From positions 62,001 through 126,000 of the forward strand of contig CALNAK010000022.1 of the NCBI GenBank assembly GCA_937874185.1: 64,000 nucleotides of DNA, in the 5' to 3' direction. Below, piece after piece: positions 25,994-35,037 of this stretch. Under the pieces are notes generated by a model, which worked only from the letters and a program-made list of their open reading frames with translations, searched no databases and was not told the DNA's origin. The position numbers were made by a program, and so were the translations under genes. Source of the DNA: an uncultured Lactobacillus sp. (lineage in GTDB: Bacteria; Bacillota; Bacilli; Lactobacillales; Lactobacillaceae). How positions within the stretch are numbered: position 1 is the stretch's first letter; every line of letters begins with the position of its first letter.

Positions 25994-27660
25994 TGAGTGA
26001 AGAATGGTGGAAAAATGCGGTTATTTATCAAATTTATCCAAAAAGCTTTTTAGATACCAACAACGATGGTATCGGTGATTTAAATGGAATTGATAGGAAA
26101 CTAGATTATCTAAGAGAGCTCGGAGTTGATGCACTCTGGATCAGTCCATTCTATCTATCTCCACAAATTGATAATGGTTATGATATTGCTGATTATCGTA
26201 AAGTTGACCCGATGTTTGGTAATAATACTGATTTAGAAAAACTGATTAAAGATGCTCATGAAAAAGGCATTAAGATTATTATGGACATGGTTGCCAATCA
26301 TACTTCAGACCAATCAATTTGGTTTAGAGAAAGTCGTAAGTCTAAAGATAATTACTTTAGTGATTTCTATATTTGGAAGGATCCAAAGGTTGATGGTAGT
26401 GAGCCTAATAATTGGGGTTCTAACTTTGGTGGTTCTGCGTGGACATTTGATGAGAATCGCCAACAATATTATTTACATTATTATGGTAAGCAGCAACCGG
26501 ATTTAAATTGGGAAAATCCCAAGGTTAGAGAAGCAATTTATGATGTTATGAGATATTGGAAAGCACATGGGGTTGATGGTTGGAGAATGGATGTTATTAC
26601 GTCTATTTCCAAAAATCAAGAATTCCCAGATAATGCTAATCCACATAACTTGAAATATGTTGTCGGTAATCAAAATAATGGTCCTAGAATGCATGAGTTT
26701 ATCCATGAGATTAATCAAGAAGTATTCAAACCATTCTCAATGATGAGCGTTGGTGAAGCTCCTGATAGTAAGAGTAAAGATGCTAGACGTCTTGTTGAAC
26801 CTGAACGTGAAGAATTAAATATGGTCTTCACCTTTGAGCACATGCACGTTGATCGTAAACCTGGTGATGTAAATGGACGTTGGGCAATTCAACCAGTTGA
26901 TGTTGTTCAATTAAAGAAAACATTAGCTAATTGGCAAAATACATTGAATAACCATGGTTGGAATGCACTTTATTTTGAGAATCATGATCGAGCTAGAACT
27001 CCGTCAAGATGGGGTAATGATAAAGAATATCGTTATGAATCAGCAACTGCGTTTGCGACTGTTTTACATGGTTTGAAGGGAACTCCTTTTGTCTATCAAG
27101 GAGAAGAAATTGGAATGACCAATCCAGAGTTTAAACTGGATGATTATGAAGATATTGAATTGAAGACTAATTACGAAAAACTTGTTAAACAAGAAAAAAC
27201 TATTAGTGAAGCTGATTTTCTAAAAGCAGCACGAAAGATAAGCCGTGATAATGCTAGAACTCCAATGCAATGGGATGATACTAAGAACAGTGGATTTAGC
27301 GATGTTAGTCCATGGTTTAAATTGAATCCTAATTATAAGAATTTGAATGTTTTAAAGGATCGTAGTTCTGATAAATCTATTTTTAAGTATTATCAAACAT
27401 TGATTAAATTAAGACATACAGAAAAAGTTTTTGAAGATGGTGATTTTCAATTATTGTTGCCAGATGACAAAAATATTTTTGCCTACACAAGAACTTTGGA
27501 CGATGAGAAGTGGTTGGTAATCGCTAATTTATCTAGTGAGATCCAATCAGTTGAACTTTTGAAAAATTATATTGATGATAAAATTGTGATTAATAATTAT
27601 GCAGATAAAGTTTCGGATTCACTTAAACCTTATCAAGCAATGATTTTGAAGAGTAAATAA
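25993..27660 (+). CDS. GH13 alpha-glucosidase, oligo-1,6-glucosidase type
   Basis: 555 residues with the full GH13 barrel. The start YQIYPKSFLDTNNDGIGDL and the catalytic triad D200 (GWRMDVI), E255 (SVGEAP) and D332 (ENHDR) are visible, as is YQGEEIGMTNPEF, typical of GH13_31. Valine right after the nucleophile is the residue linked to alpha-1,6 preference in this subfamily (alanine occurs in alpha-1,4 enzymes), so isomaltose-like or dextran-derived sugars are favoured. No signal peptide, so it acts in the cytosol. It is coupled to EIID, implying that the PTS imports an alpha-glucoside. Whether the enzyme accepts the phosphorylated sugar is unclear; trehalose-6-phosphate hydrolase is a less likely alternative. 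Confidence 0.9.
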   Translation: MSEEWWKNAVIYQIYPKSFLDTNNDGIGDLNGIDRKLDYLRELGVDALWISPFYLSPQIDNGYDIADYRKVDPMFGNNTDLEKLIKDAHEKGIKIIMDMVANHTSDQSIWFRESRKSKDNYFSDFYIWKDPKVDGSEPNNWGSNFGGSAWTFDENRQQYYLHYYGKQQPDLNWENPKVREAIYDVMRYWKAHGVDGWRMDVITSISKNQEFPDNANPHNLKYVVGNQNNGPRMHEFIHEINQEVFKPFSMMSVGEAPDSKSKDARRLVEPEREELNMVFTFEHMHVDRKPGDVNGRWAIQPVDVVQLKKTLANWQNTLNNHGWNALYFENHDRARTPSRWGNDKEYRYESATAFATVLHGLKGTPFVYQGEEIGMTNPEFKLDDYEDIELKTNYEKLVKQEKTISEADFLKAARKISRDNARTPMQWDDTKNSGFSDVSPWFKLNPNYKNLNVLKDRSSDKSIFKYYQTLIKLRHTEKVFEDGDFQLLLPDDKNIFAYTRTLDDEKWLVIANLSSEIQSVELLKNYIDDKIVINNYADKVSDSLKPYQAMILKSK

Positions 27661-27706
27661 AAATAGCAGTGCAAAACCGCAAATCGGTTTTAGCACTGCT
27701 ATTTTG
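27661..27706. terminator. Bidirectional terminator
   Basis: AAAATAGCAGTGC pairs with GCACTGCTATTTT, with an inner AAACCG/CGGTTT extension, between the PTS operon and the convergent ATPase gene. Confidence 0.88.
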
Positions 27707-27708
27707 TG

Positions 27709-30405
27709 TTAGATACTTTTTTCAATAAACTTGAATCGAATGAACTTACCAATTTCGGTAATAATCAAGACAACAACTCCACAGATGACTGGAATGATCC
27801 AACCATACCAAAGGTTGATGCTTGTTGTTTCAAAAATTGATTGCATAAATGGCAAGTAGATAATTCCCATTTGTAACAGAATCAAAATTCCAATGATGTA
27901 GAATGCCATCTTGTTTTGGAAGAAATACTTTGAAATAACGGGATGATCGTTTCGCAAATTGAATAAGTAGAAAATTTTACAAAAGATAATAATATTTAAG
28001 GTCATTGTACTACCGACAACATTTGGTAATCCCTGTTGTGTTAGGTAGTCATAAGCTAGGATTCCTAGTCCAGAAATCAATAGTGAAACAACAGTAATTT
28101 CGAAGGTATCAAGTTTGGACAATAATCCAGCCTTAACGTTACGTGGACCACGTTCCATGATGTTTGCTTCTGGTGGTTCGAAGATAAAGGCGAACTGAAT
28201 TGTTAGAGCGGAAACCATGTTGATCCACAATAGTTGAGCGGGATAGAGTGGTAATTCCTGTCCCATCAAAATACTAAGAATAACAACTAATCCCTCCGCA
28301 AAACTAGTTGGGAGTAGGAATCGAATTGTTTTACGAATATTATCGAAAACGTGTCGACCTTCACTAACAGCGGCAACAATATCGGTAAAGTCATCATCAA
28401 CTAGGACCATATCGGCAGCTTCTTTAGCAACTTCGGTACCCTTGATTCCCATGGCAACACCAATATCAGCTTGTTTCAAAGCAGGAGCATCGTTGACACC
28501 ATCACCGGTCATTGAAACAACGTGATTGTTAGCTTGTTGAGCACGAACAATACGTAATTTATTAGCAGGAGTAGTTCTGGCAAAGACACTATAGTTATCA
28601 ATAACTGTTTTAAGTTTATCATCGTCCATAGCATCGATTTCAGGACCTGTTAGAGCCGTAATATGGTTCGATAGGTCTAATTCCTTGGCAATTGCCATTG
28701 CGGTGTCAGGATGGTCACCAGTAATCATTTTGACATGGACACCAGCGCGGTGAAGTTCATCAATTGCGGAAGTAACTTCTTCACGTGGTGGATCGATGAT
28801 ACCAACTAGTCCGGCTAAATGGAGATTCTTAATTTTTTCAATATCAATTTTTTCTAAATCATTCGGAACGATTTGGTAAGCTAAACCAACTGTTCTGAGT
28901 CCGTCAGTAGCCAATTCTTTGATTTTTGAATTCCAATAGTCATGTTCGTGGCTGTTAGTTAAATTCAAAATGGTAGCGGGAGAACCTTTGACCATTAGGA
29001 CTCTATCACCATTGTGATCGACTAAACGTGCAGAAAAACGAAAGGCTGAATCAAATGGTAATGAGTCGATTTCGTTAACTTCAGGATCAGTTCCCGTAAT
29101 TTTACGATAAAGAGTCGTTAGGGCACCATCAGTTGGTTCACCAGTTAATTCCCAACGATTATTTTCAAAGTGAAGTTGAGCGTCAGTTGTTTGACCAGCA
29201 ATATCAACAAGCCACTTCATATCGGCGTCTTCCTGCCAGTTAAATTTCTTATGACCTAATTCCAATTCACCACTGAAATCAACACCACCGTCAGCGTCAT
29301 AGCCGACACCAGTAACGTCCATTGTGTGAGTTGATGTAACAACTTTAGTAACGGTCATTTCGTTTTTAGTTAAAGTACCAGTTTTATCGGTATTAACAAT
29401 ATCAACGGCACCAAGGGTTTCAACGGCTGGCAAAGTTTTGACGATAACATTTTGCTTAGTCATCTTTCGGGTTCCCATAGCTAGAACAACAGAGGTACTA
29501 GCTGGCAAACCTTCGGGCATTGAACCAACGACCATCGTTATAACGGCAATCAATAATGTTGGTAAACTATAAGTATCAAGCACTATTCCTAAGATGAATA
29601 ATAGGACGGCGGCGATAACGATTGCGACTGATAGGCCGAATCCTAATGAATTCAAGTTCTTCATTAAAGGTGTAGGCTGTTCCTTAACAGATTCAACGGA
29701 ACCTTGAATTTGACCAATTTGTGTATCTTTAGCAACTTCTGTGACAATACCGAGACCGGATCCGTTGGTTACAGCAGTTGAGGCGTAGACCATATTTCTT
29801 CGGTCAGCCAAAGCCAATTCATCATCGGGCAAAGGTTCTTCGATTTTTTCAACAGAATTAGTTTCACCCGTCAAAATAGATTCTTGCAAACTTAAATTGT
29901 CGGCAGAAATCAACCGCATGTCAGCGGGAACAGCGTCACCAGCTTCAAGGTTGACCAAATCACCAACAACTAGATCTCTGGAATCAACTTCTAATTTATC
30001 TCCACCACGTATGACAAAGTTTTTAGAAATTAACATTTCTCGTATTTTTTCTAGGGCATTACCGGCTTGGCGTTCTTGAATATATCCGATAATTGCATTG
30101 GCAATAATAACTAATCCAATAACTATTGAATCGGAATAACGGCGCATGAATAACGTCATAATAGCTGCGGCAGCCAAAATATAGATGATACTATTGTTAA
30201 ATTGTTTGATGAACTGCATGAATCGGGATGTTTTCTTGGATTCCAGTTCATTACGACCGTTTTTCTTTAGTCGTTTGTTGACCTCTTCCTCAGTCAAACC
30301 ATCAGTAGTATCGGTTTGATATAGGTCAGCAAGTTCCTTTTCACTTAACTTCCATAATTTTGAATTTTGGGACGGCGGTTCAGGTGTTTTAGTTTCTTCA
30401 CTCAT
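27709..30405 (-). CDS. P-type cation-transporting ATPase (P2 type)
   Basis: 898 residues from the ATG that follows AGGAGAGAG. Visible are the phosphorylation site DKTGTLTKNEMTV, the actuator loop LTGETNSVEK, KGSPATILNL, the hinge MTGDGVNDAPALKQADIGVA, and about ten helices. Helix 4 carries MPEGLPAST. Helix 6 reads LLWINMVSALTIQFAF instead of the N-x-x-T-D of Ca2+ pumps, so calcium specificity should not be assumed. It probably exports or imports a mono- or divalent cation at the cytoplasmic membrane with ATP. Single gene, sharing a terminator with the PTS operon. Confidence 0.9.
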   Translation of the reverse strand: MSEETKTPEPPSQNSKLWKLSEKELADLYQTDTTDGLTEEEVNKRLKKNGRNELESKKTSRFMQFIKQFNNSIIYILAAAAIMTLFMRRYSDSIVIGLVIIANAIIGYIQERQAGNALEKIREMLISKNFVIRGGDKLEVDSRDLVVGDLVNLEAGDAVPADMRLISADNLSLQESILTGETNSVEKIEEPLPDDELALADRRNMVYASTAVTNGSGLGIVTEVAKDTQIGQIQGSVESVKEQPTPLMKNLNSLGFGLSVAIVIAAVLLFILGIVLDTYSLPTLLIAVITMVVGSMPEGLPASTSVVLAMGTRKMTKQNVIVKTLPAVETLGAVDIVNTDKTGTLTKNEMTVTKVVTSTHTMDVTGVGYDADGGVDFSGELELGHKKFNWQEDADMKWLVDIAGQTTDAQLHFENNRWELTGEPTDGALTTLYRKITGTDPEVNEIDSLPFDSAFRFSARLVDHNGDRVLMVKGSPATILNLTNSHEHDYWNSKIKELATDGLRTVGLAYQIVPNDLEKIDIEKIKNLHLAGLVGIIDPPREEVTSAIDELHRAGVHVKMITGDHPDTAMAIAKELDLSNHITALTGPEIDAMDDDKLKTVIDNYSVFARTTPANKLRIVRAQQANNHVVSMTGDGVNDAPALKQADIGVAMGIKGTEVAKEAADMVLVDDDFTDIVAAVSEGRHVFDNIRKTIRFLLPTSFAEGLVVILSILMGQELPLYPAQLLWINMVSALTIQFAFIFEPPEANIMERGPRNVKAGLLSKLDTFEITVVSLLISGLGILAYDYLTQQGLPNVVGSTMTLNIIIFCKIFYLFNLRNDHPVISKYFFQNKMAFYIIGILILLQMGIIYLPFMQSIFETTSINLWYGWIIPVICGVVVLIITEIGKFIRFKFIEKSI

Positions 30406-30529
30406 TACAATCTCTCTCCTCAATTGAATCTTAAATATTTTCTAATAATTATCTCGGTGAATATATGATATTTATATTTATGTCGCTTGTCAAAGGTATT
30501 TGTAAATTAAATTGGAATTAAAAAGACAA

Positions 30530-30650
30530 GAGAGCGAAGCAGGGATGTTCAGCTCCCGAGGATTGAGACTACTATTTCAGTCGACAAGGAAGTGCCGGCA
30601 GGGATAGTTGATTCAACCGGAAGGAGTTATCCTTGCTTGGTTTGTTTAGG
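30530..30650 (+). repeat. Divergent family A element, copy 5
   Basis: Starts GAGAGCGAAGCAGGGATG and ends CCTTGCTTGGTTTGTTTAGG, with the AACCGGAA box near the right end as in copy 3. The interior hairpin has drifted. It is not next to a stop codon, unlike most copies, and may be a decayed relic. Confidence 0.6.
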
Positions 30651-30759
30651 ATGATGTAACTCTAGTATATAGTTTTAATATTTGAGTAAGTTTAAATAGG
30701 AACAAATTTTTTGATTCTTAGATTATAAGTATGAACGTGGTTTGATATTTAATGTAATT

Positions 30760-30802
30760 AAAAACAGCTTCAATTCGAAATATGAATCGAGGCTGTTTTT
30801 AG
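30760..30802. terminator. Hairpin with T run, possible terminator
   Basis: AAAAACAGCTTCAATTCG pairs with TGAATCGAGGCTGTTTTT. It can end transcription from the DUF1002 gene after the repeat. The remaining gap up to the ATPase start has only AT-rich sequence. Confidence 0.65.
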
Positions 30803-30875
30803 ATGTTAATTATTATTTGTTTAGCTGAATTGATTTACTCAAATTTTAGGAAGACATACATTATTTGTGTCGTCC

Positions 30876-31000
30876 TAAACGAGCTCCACAAGGGCAACTC
30901 CACTCCGCTTTGCCTGACTTCACAAATCATACGCATAGTACGCGTATGATTCGTGGAGTCAGGCAAATGCTCGGGAGCTGAACGCCCTTGTTGCGCTCTC
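30876..31000 (-). repeat. Family A structured element, copy 6
   Basis: Minus orientation, starting GAGAGCGC directly after the TAA stop of the DUF1002 gene. The outer stem is ACAAGGGC/GCCCTTGT. The inner hairpin has GACTCCACGAATCATACGCG against CGTATGATTTGTGAAGTC, where the base changes again compensate. Confidence 0.88.
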
Positions 31001-31945
31001 TTATTTAAATAATCCACTAAAGAATGAAACAATACTATCCCAAATTCTTTGTAAGAAGTTACGATTTTGTTGAGTATTTAAATTATTAAAGACATTTTTA
31101 GCTTTACCCATAATGTCGCTACTTAACTTCGAAGCTTGTTCTTTAAAGTTTGAATTCTTCAAGGCTCCGGAATCTCTGATTTGGACCATTAAATTAATAA
31201 TTTGTTGCTTTTGATTATTGTTAATAATGTTTTGTAGGTTATTTTTTTGTAAGTTGTTATTAACAACAGTAGTGATTTGGTTAACGGTAATGTTGTCGCC
31301 TTTTTGAGCTAAATCTGATTTCATTCCGGCAACGGCATTGTTCAATTGTTTATCTGAATATCCGTCGGTACCTTTATTATCATCAGTAATACCACTTAAA
31401 ACACTCATTTCTTTTTGAGCAGCGTTAACTTGGCTTTGGTTCAATGAATCACCACTGTTTGCGTATGCAGCGTAGATACCAGCTAGGGCACCTGATCCAT
31501 CAATTGGTGTGGCTGATGTTACATAAATGTTGGCATCACTGATACCAGCGGTAACAGCGGCGTTACGATATTGATCAGCTGTAATAGTAGTAATATTGTT
31601 TTTTCCATTATAGTCGACAATTTTGACGTTAATACCAGAACCTGATGATGTCTTCTGAATCAAGGCAGATGACCAAACACCAGAATTACTAGTGAATGAG
31701 TTACCACTTGGGTTCAAATATTTTACTAAAGTGTCACCGTTAACGGTAATAGTTTTGTAGTTGTTGTCGTTTATTTGTGAAGATAACGCATTGATAGTAC
31801 CTTGGCGTTGATCAGATGTTAATGAAGTTCCCAAGGTCATAACTGGCTGGCTGCTTAAATCGTCAGCTTTTACATTTTGAGTAGATAAAACTCCAAATGT
31901 GATTAGAGATACTAATCCTAATAAAATGATATTTAACTTTTTCAA
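31001..31945 (-). CDS. Secreted DUF1002 domain protein
   Basis: 314 residues from a TTG placed by AAGGAGGA 8 bases upstream. A signal peptide (LKKLNIILLGLVSLITFGVL, cleaved near VKA-DDL) leads an exported protein with the DUF1002 pattern: VMTLGTSLTSDQRQGTIN, ITADQYRNAAVTAGI and YVTSATPIDGSGALAGIYAA. The C-terminal third is helical and asparagine/glutamine-rich and ends in a hydrophobic SIVSFFSGLFK. Members are extracellular proteins of Gram-positives with no settled function. The single-gene unit ends directly against a family A repeat. Confidence 0.86.
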   Translation of the reverse strand: MKKLNIILLGLVSLITFGVLSTQNVKADDLSSQPVMTLGTSLTSDQRQGTINALSSQINDNNYKTITVNGDTLVKYLNPSGNSFTSNSGVWSSALIQKTSSGSGINVKIVDYNGKNNITTITADQYRNAAVTAGISDANIYVTSATPIDGSGALAGIYAAYANSGDSLNQSQVNAAQKEMSVLSGITDDNKGTDGYSDKQLNNAVAGMKSDLAQKGDNITVNQITTVVNNNLQKNNLQNIINNNQKQQIINLMVQIRDSGALKNSNFKEQASKLSSDIMGKAKNVFNNLNTQQNRNFLQRIWDSIVSFFSGLFK

Positions 31946-32119
31946 GGTTATATCCTCCTTAATGCTAATTAAACCAAATATATATGAAAAATTCGAGAAG
32001 ATAGACAAATTTTTTTAAAAACTTAAATTCCAAAATGGTTTTTAACGCTGTATTGTGCTATTCTGTAGGTTCTAGGATTACGCTTAAGTAATAAATTAAA
32101 AGGGATTAGGTGAAACACA

Positions 32120-33172
32120 ATGAAAATTGTCGTTCTTTCAGGCGGAAGAAGTACAGAAAGAAATGTTTCTTTATCTTCCGGAGTTAAAATCACCAACGCA
32201 CTACGTAGCAAGGGTTATGAAGTAGCATACGTTGATTCATTTTTAGGTAAGGATATCGAAGAAGATAAGATTGATGATCTTTTTACAACTGAACCAGAAG
32301 ATGAAAAGCACTTAATCATTGATGATGAAGTTTTAACAGATGAAAAAATCAACGCACTTCGTACCGACGGAACAAGAGGCCTTCTAGGTAAGAATGTTTT
32401 GAAGATTTGCCAACACGCCGATATTGTCTACATGGGACTTCACGGTGAAGATGGTGAAAATGGTAAGATGCAAGCAGTCTTTGATGTCTTCGACGTTAGA
32501 TATACTGGTAGTGGTTCATTGGCTTCAGGAATTGCTATGGATAAGAAATATTCTAAAGAAATTTTTGTTCAAGACAAGATTCCAACTGCACTTTACACAA
32601 CTACTAAGACTGATAAGATTTTGTCAGAAGATATTCCATTTAACTATCCAATGGTTGTTAAACCTTCAAATGGTGGTTCAAGTGTTGGTACACATATCGT
32701 TAACAACGCTACTGAATTGAGAGAATGTGTCGCTGATGCATTGAGATTCGATTCAGAGGCCTTGATTGAAGAATATATTCAAGGTAGAGAATTCTCAGTT
32801 GCTATCGTTGATGGATTGGTTCTTCCTGCCGTTGAGATCACAGTTGATACTGGTTGGTATGATTTCCAACATAAATTCCAAGAAAACAATGTAACTCATT
32901 TCATCACACCACCAGACTTGGATGATGAAACACACAGTAAGATGCAAGCTTTGACTAAGAAAACTTTCGAAGCCTTAGGTATGAGTAATTACGGTCGTGT
33001 TGATTTCTTATTACGTGACGGTCAATTGTATGTCATGGAAGCAAATACTTTACCTGGTATGACACCATTGTCATTGATGCCAAGAGAAGCTGAAGCTGCC
33101 GGAATTTCATACGCTGACTTATGTGAGAGAATCATTATGAGCAAAGTTAAGTATTACGATAAAAGAAAATAA
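32120..33172 (+). CDS. ddl: D-alanine--D-alanine/D-lactate ligase family protein
   Basis: 350 residues of the ATP-grasp ligase family. It has the N-terminal VVLSGGRSTERNVSLSSG, GLHGEDGENG, KPSNGGSSVG and the C-terminal MEANTLPGMTPLSL. The omega-loop position reads WYDFQHKF: phenylalanine where D-Ala-D-Ala ligases have tyrosine, the change linked to D-Ala-D-Lac synthesis and intrinsic vancomycin resistance in lactobacilli. It supplies the end of the peptidoglycan precursor. The insertion around residues 40-85 is rich in acidic residues. Ribosome site AGGTGAAAC. Single gene with its own terminator. Confidence 0.88.
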   Translation: MKIVVLSGGRSTERNVSLSSGVKITNALRSKGYEVAYVDSFLGKDIEEDKIDDLFTTEPEDEKHLIIDDEVLTDEKINALRTDGTRGLLGKNVLKICQHADIVYMGLHGEDGENGKMQAVFDVFDVRYTGSGSLASGIAMDKKYSKEIFVQDKIPTALYTTTKTDKILSEDIPFNYPMVVKPSNGGSSVGTHIVNNATELRECVADALRFDSEALIEEYIQGREFSVAIVDGLVLPAVEITVDTGWYDFQHKFQENNVTHFITPPDLDDETHSKMQALTKKTFEALGMSNYGRVDFLLRDGQLYVMEANTLPGMTPLSLMPREAEAAGISYADLCERIIMSKVKYYDKRK

Positions 33173-33183
33173 TTTATTTTAAT

Positions 33184-33224
33184 TAAGACATATCTCCTTA
33201 GATTGGGGATATGTCTTTTTTCTA
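33184..33224 (+). terminator. Terminator of ddl
   Basis: AAGACATATCTCC pairs with GGGGATATGTCTT, followed by a T run. Confidence 0.82.
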
Positions 33225-33287
33225 TGCCAAAAACCAGTTAGAATAGTCATGTGAGTGTTTACAAAATTTGACTGTGAGGTAATTTAA

Positions 33288-34196
33288 ATGACAAGAAAAG
33301 TAGCTATTATCGGAATGGGAAATGTTGGTGCCGCTTGTGCACACTATATCGTTTCAAGTGGATTCGTGGACGATTTGGTCTTGATTGATACTAATGAGAA
33401 AAAGGTAAAAGCTGATGCGCTAGATTTCGAAGATGCCATGGCTAATTTGCCATATCATACTAATATTTTTGTTAATGATTATTCTCAATTAGATGATGCG
33501 GATGTTGTGATTTCATCTGTTGGTCACATTAAGCTAATCGGTGGCGAACATCCCAACCGTTTTGCGGAATTAAAACCAACAGGTGATGATGTTACTGAAG
33601 TTGCCAATAAAATCAAACAAACTAAATTTAACGGAATTATGGTAGTTATCAGTAATCCTAATGACGTAATGACATCAATGTATCAAAAAATCACCGGTCT
33701 ACCTAAGGAACACGTAATTGGTACAGGTACTTTGCTAGACTCAGCCAGAATGAAACGCGCCGTTGGTAAAGCCTTCAAAGTTGACCCTAGATCAGTTTCT
33801 GGTTATAACTTGGGTGAACATGGTAATTCTCAATTTACAGCATGGTCAACCGTCAAAGTTATGGACCAACCTGTCGAAGATTTAGCAACAAAGAACGGCT
33901 TGAATTTGGATCAAATCAATGAAGATGTCCGTATGGGTGGATTCACTGTTTTCGATGGTAAAGGTTATACCAACTATGGTATTTCAACCGCTGCTGTGAG
34001 ATTGACACTAGCAATTTTGAATGATGCCAATATTGAATTACCAGTTTCCAACTATCGCGAAGAATATGGAGTTTACCTTTCATATCCAGCAATCGTTGGT
34101 CGTAACGGAATCATCAAGCAACTACAATTAGATTTACCACAAGATGAATTAGATAAGTTAAAAGCTTCATCAGATTACATTAAAAAGAATCTTTAA
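33288..34196 (+). CDS. L-2-hydroxyisocaproate dehydrogenase
   Basis: 302 residues of the LDH/MDH family. It has the NAD loop IGMGNVGAACAH and the aspartate after the second strand (LVLIDTNEKK), giving NAD specificity. The catalytic part is GYNLGEHGNSQFTAWS, and VVISNPNDVMTSM fits the L-HicDH of Weissella confusa closely, including YGVYLSYPAIVGRNGI near the C-terminus. It reduces branched 2-oxo acids such as 2-oxoisocaproate, a step in leucine breakdown that makes cheese and silage flavour compounds. It is followed after 21 bases by a RidA gene, an apt partner for 2-oxo/imino acid metabolism. Confidence 0.92.
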   Translation: MTRKVAIIGMGNVGAACAHYIVSSGFVDDLVLIDTNEKKVKADALDFEDAMANLPYHTNIFVNDYSQLDDADVVISSVGHIKLIGGEHPNRFAELKPTGDDVTEVANKIKQTKFNGIMVVISNPNDVMTSMYQKITGLPKEHVIGTGTLLDSARMKRAVGKAFKVDPRSVSGYNLGEHGNSQFTAWSTVKVMDQPVEDLATKNGLNLDQINEDVRMGGFTVFDGKGYTNYGISTAAVRLTLAILNDANIELPVSNYREEYGVYLSYPAIVGRNGIIKQLQLDLPQDELDKLKASSDYIKKNL

Positions 34197-34217
34197 AATT
34201 TAGGAGATACTTAGGTT

Positions 34218-34592
34218 ATGGAAAGAATTATCTCGGACGGTGCTCCAGATGCAATTGGACCATATATTCACGCTACCAAATCAAATAATCTTGTCTTTAC
34301 ATCAGGTCAAATTGGACTTGATCCAAAGAGTGGCAAATTAGCTGATGGTTTTGATGCCCAAGCCAAATTAGCTTTGGATAATTTAAAGAATATTTTGGAA
34401 ACATCAGGCAGTGATTTTGACCATGTACTCAAAGTAACTATTTATTTAGATGATTTAGCCAACTTTGCAAAAGTTAACGATATTTATAAAGGCTATTTCA
34501 ACGAAGGATTCCCAGCAAGAACGGCTTTTGAAGTCGCAAAACTTCCTATGGATGCCAAGATTGAAATAGAAGCAATCGCTGAAGTTAAGTAG
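34218..34592 (+). CDS. ridA: RidA family reactive imine deaminase
   Basis: 124 residues, the family length. Typical pieces are APDAIGPYIHATKSNNLVFT, SGQIGLDPKSG, VTIYLDDLANFAKVN and the arginine-bearing FPARTAFEVAKLP (R binds the substrate carboxylate), with KIEIEAIAEV at the end. RidA trimers hydrolyse 2-aminoacrylate and other enamines/imines to 2-oxo acids. It is in an operon with L-HicDH. The TAG stop shares its G with the first base of a family A repeat. Confidence 0.92.
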   Translation: MERIISDGAPDAIGPYIHATKSNNLVFTSGQIGLDPKSGKLADGFDAQAKLALDNLKNILETSGSDFDHVLKVTIYLDDLANFAKVNDIYKGYFNEGFPARTAFEVAKLPMDAKIEIEAIAEVK

Positions 34593-34663
34593 AGAGCGGA
34601 GAGCAACGATTAGATTCCTAGTCTGTAGCAAAGCACAGGAATCTGTTGCTCGCAGCTTGTTTT
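34592..34663 (+). repeat. Family A element, copy 7 (short form lacking the inner hairpin)
   Basis: Begins with the G of the ridA stop (TAGAGAGCGG). The outer stem AGCAAC/GTTGCT and AGATTCC/GGAATCT is intact, but the central hairpin is reduced to a few bases. It is a natural deletion that shows inner and outer stems are separate modules. Confidence 0.82.
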
Positions 34664-34670
34664 GGGATTA

Positions 34671-34792
34671 GAGAGCGGAACAGTCCCGGTAATTTCCGAG
34701 CATTTGCAGGACTTCACGAATTGTACGCGTTCTTTGCGTATGATTTGGGAAGTCAGGCAAAGCGGAGTGAAATTGGACTGTGTAGCTCGTTT
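34671..34792 (+). repeat. Family A structured element, copy 8
   Basis: Tandem with the short copy. The outer stem is ACAGTCC/GGACTGT, different again from the neighbours; the inner hairpin is of the GACTTC/GAAGTC type. Confidence 0.88.
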
Positions 34793-34835
34793 CAAAATAG
34801 CAAACGTGTAACATAAATTACGTTCAATCATTAAT

Positions 34836-34880
34836 GCAAAAGTCATTTTATCCGAGAATTGGATAAGGTGGCTTTTTTAT
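34836..34880 (+). terminator. Terminator after the HicDH-RidA operon
   Basis: AAAAGTCATTTTATCC pairs with GGATAAGGTGGCTTTTTT, with bulges. It lies past the two repeats, so the repeats would be part of the operon message. Confidence 0.7.
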
Positions 34881-35037
34881 GAATAGACAAAAAGTCAACC
34901 ATTATTCCGATTGTATAGAAATCTTTACAATGTAAAAGTTTCCATAAATAGCAACTATCGAGTGCAATCTTTGATACTATGAGAAAAGAGACATTGAGTT
35001 GTTTCATCTTTTTCTAGCTAAAAAGTATTAAACGTCG

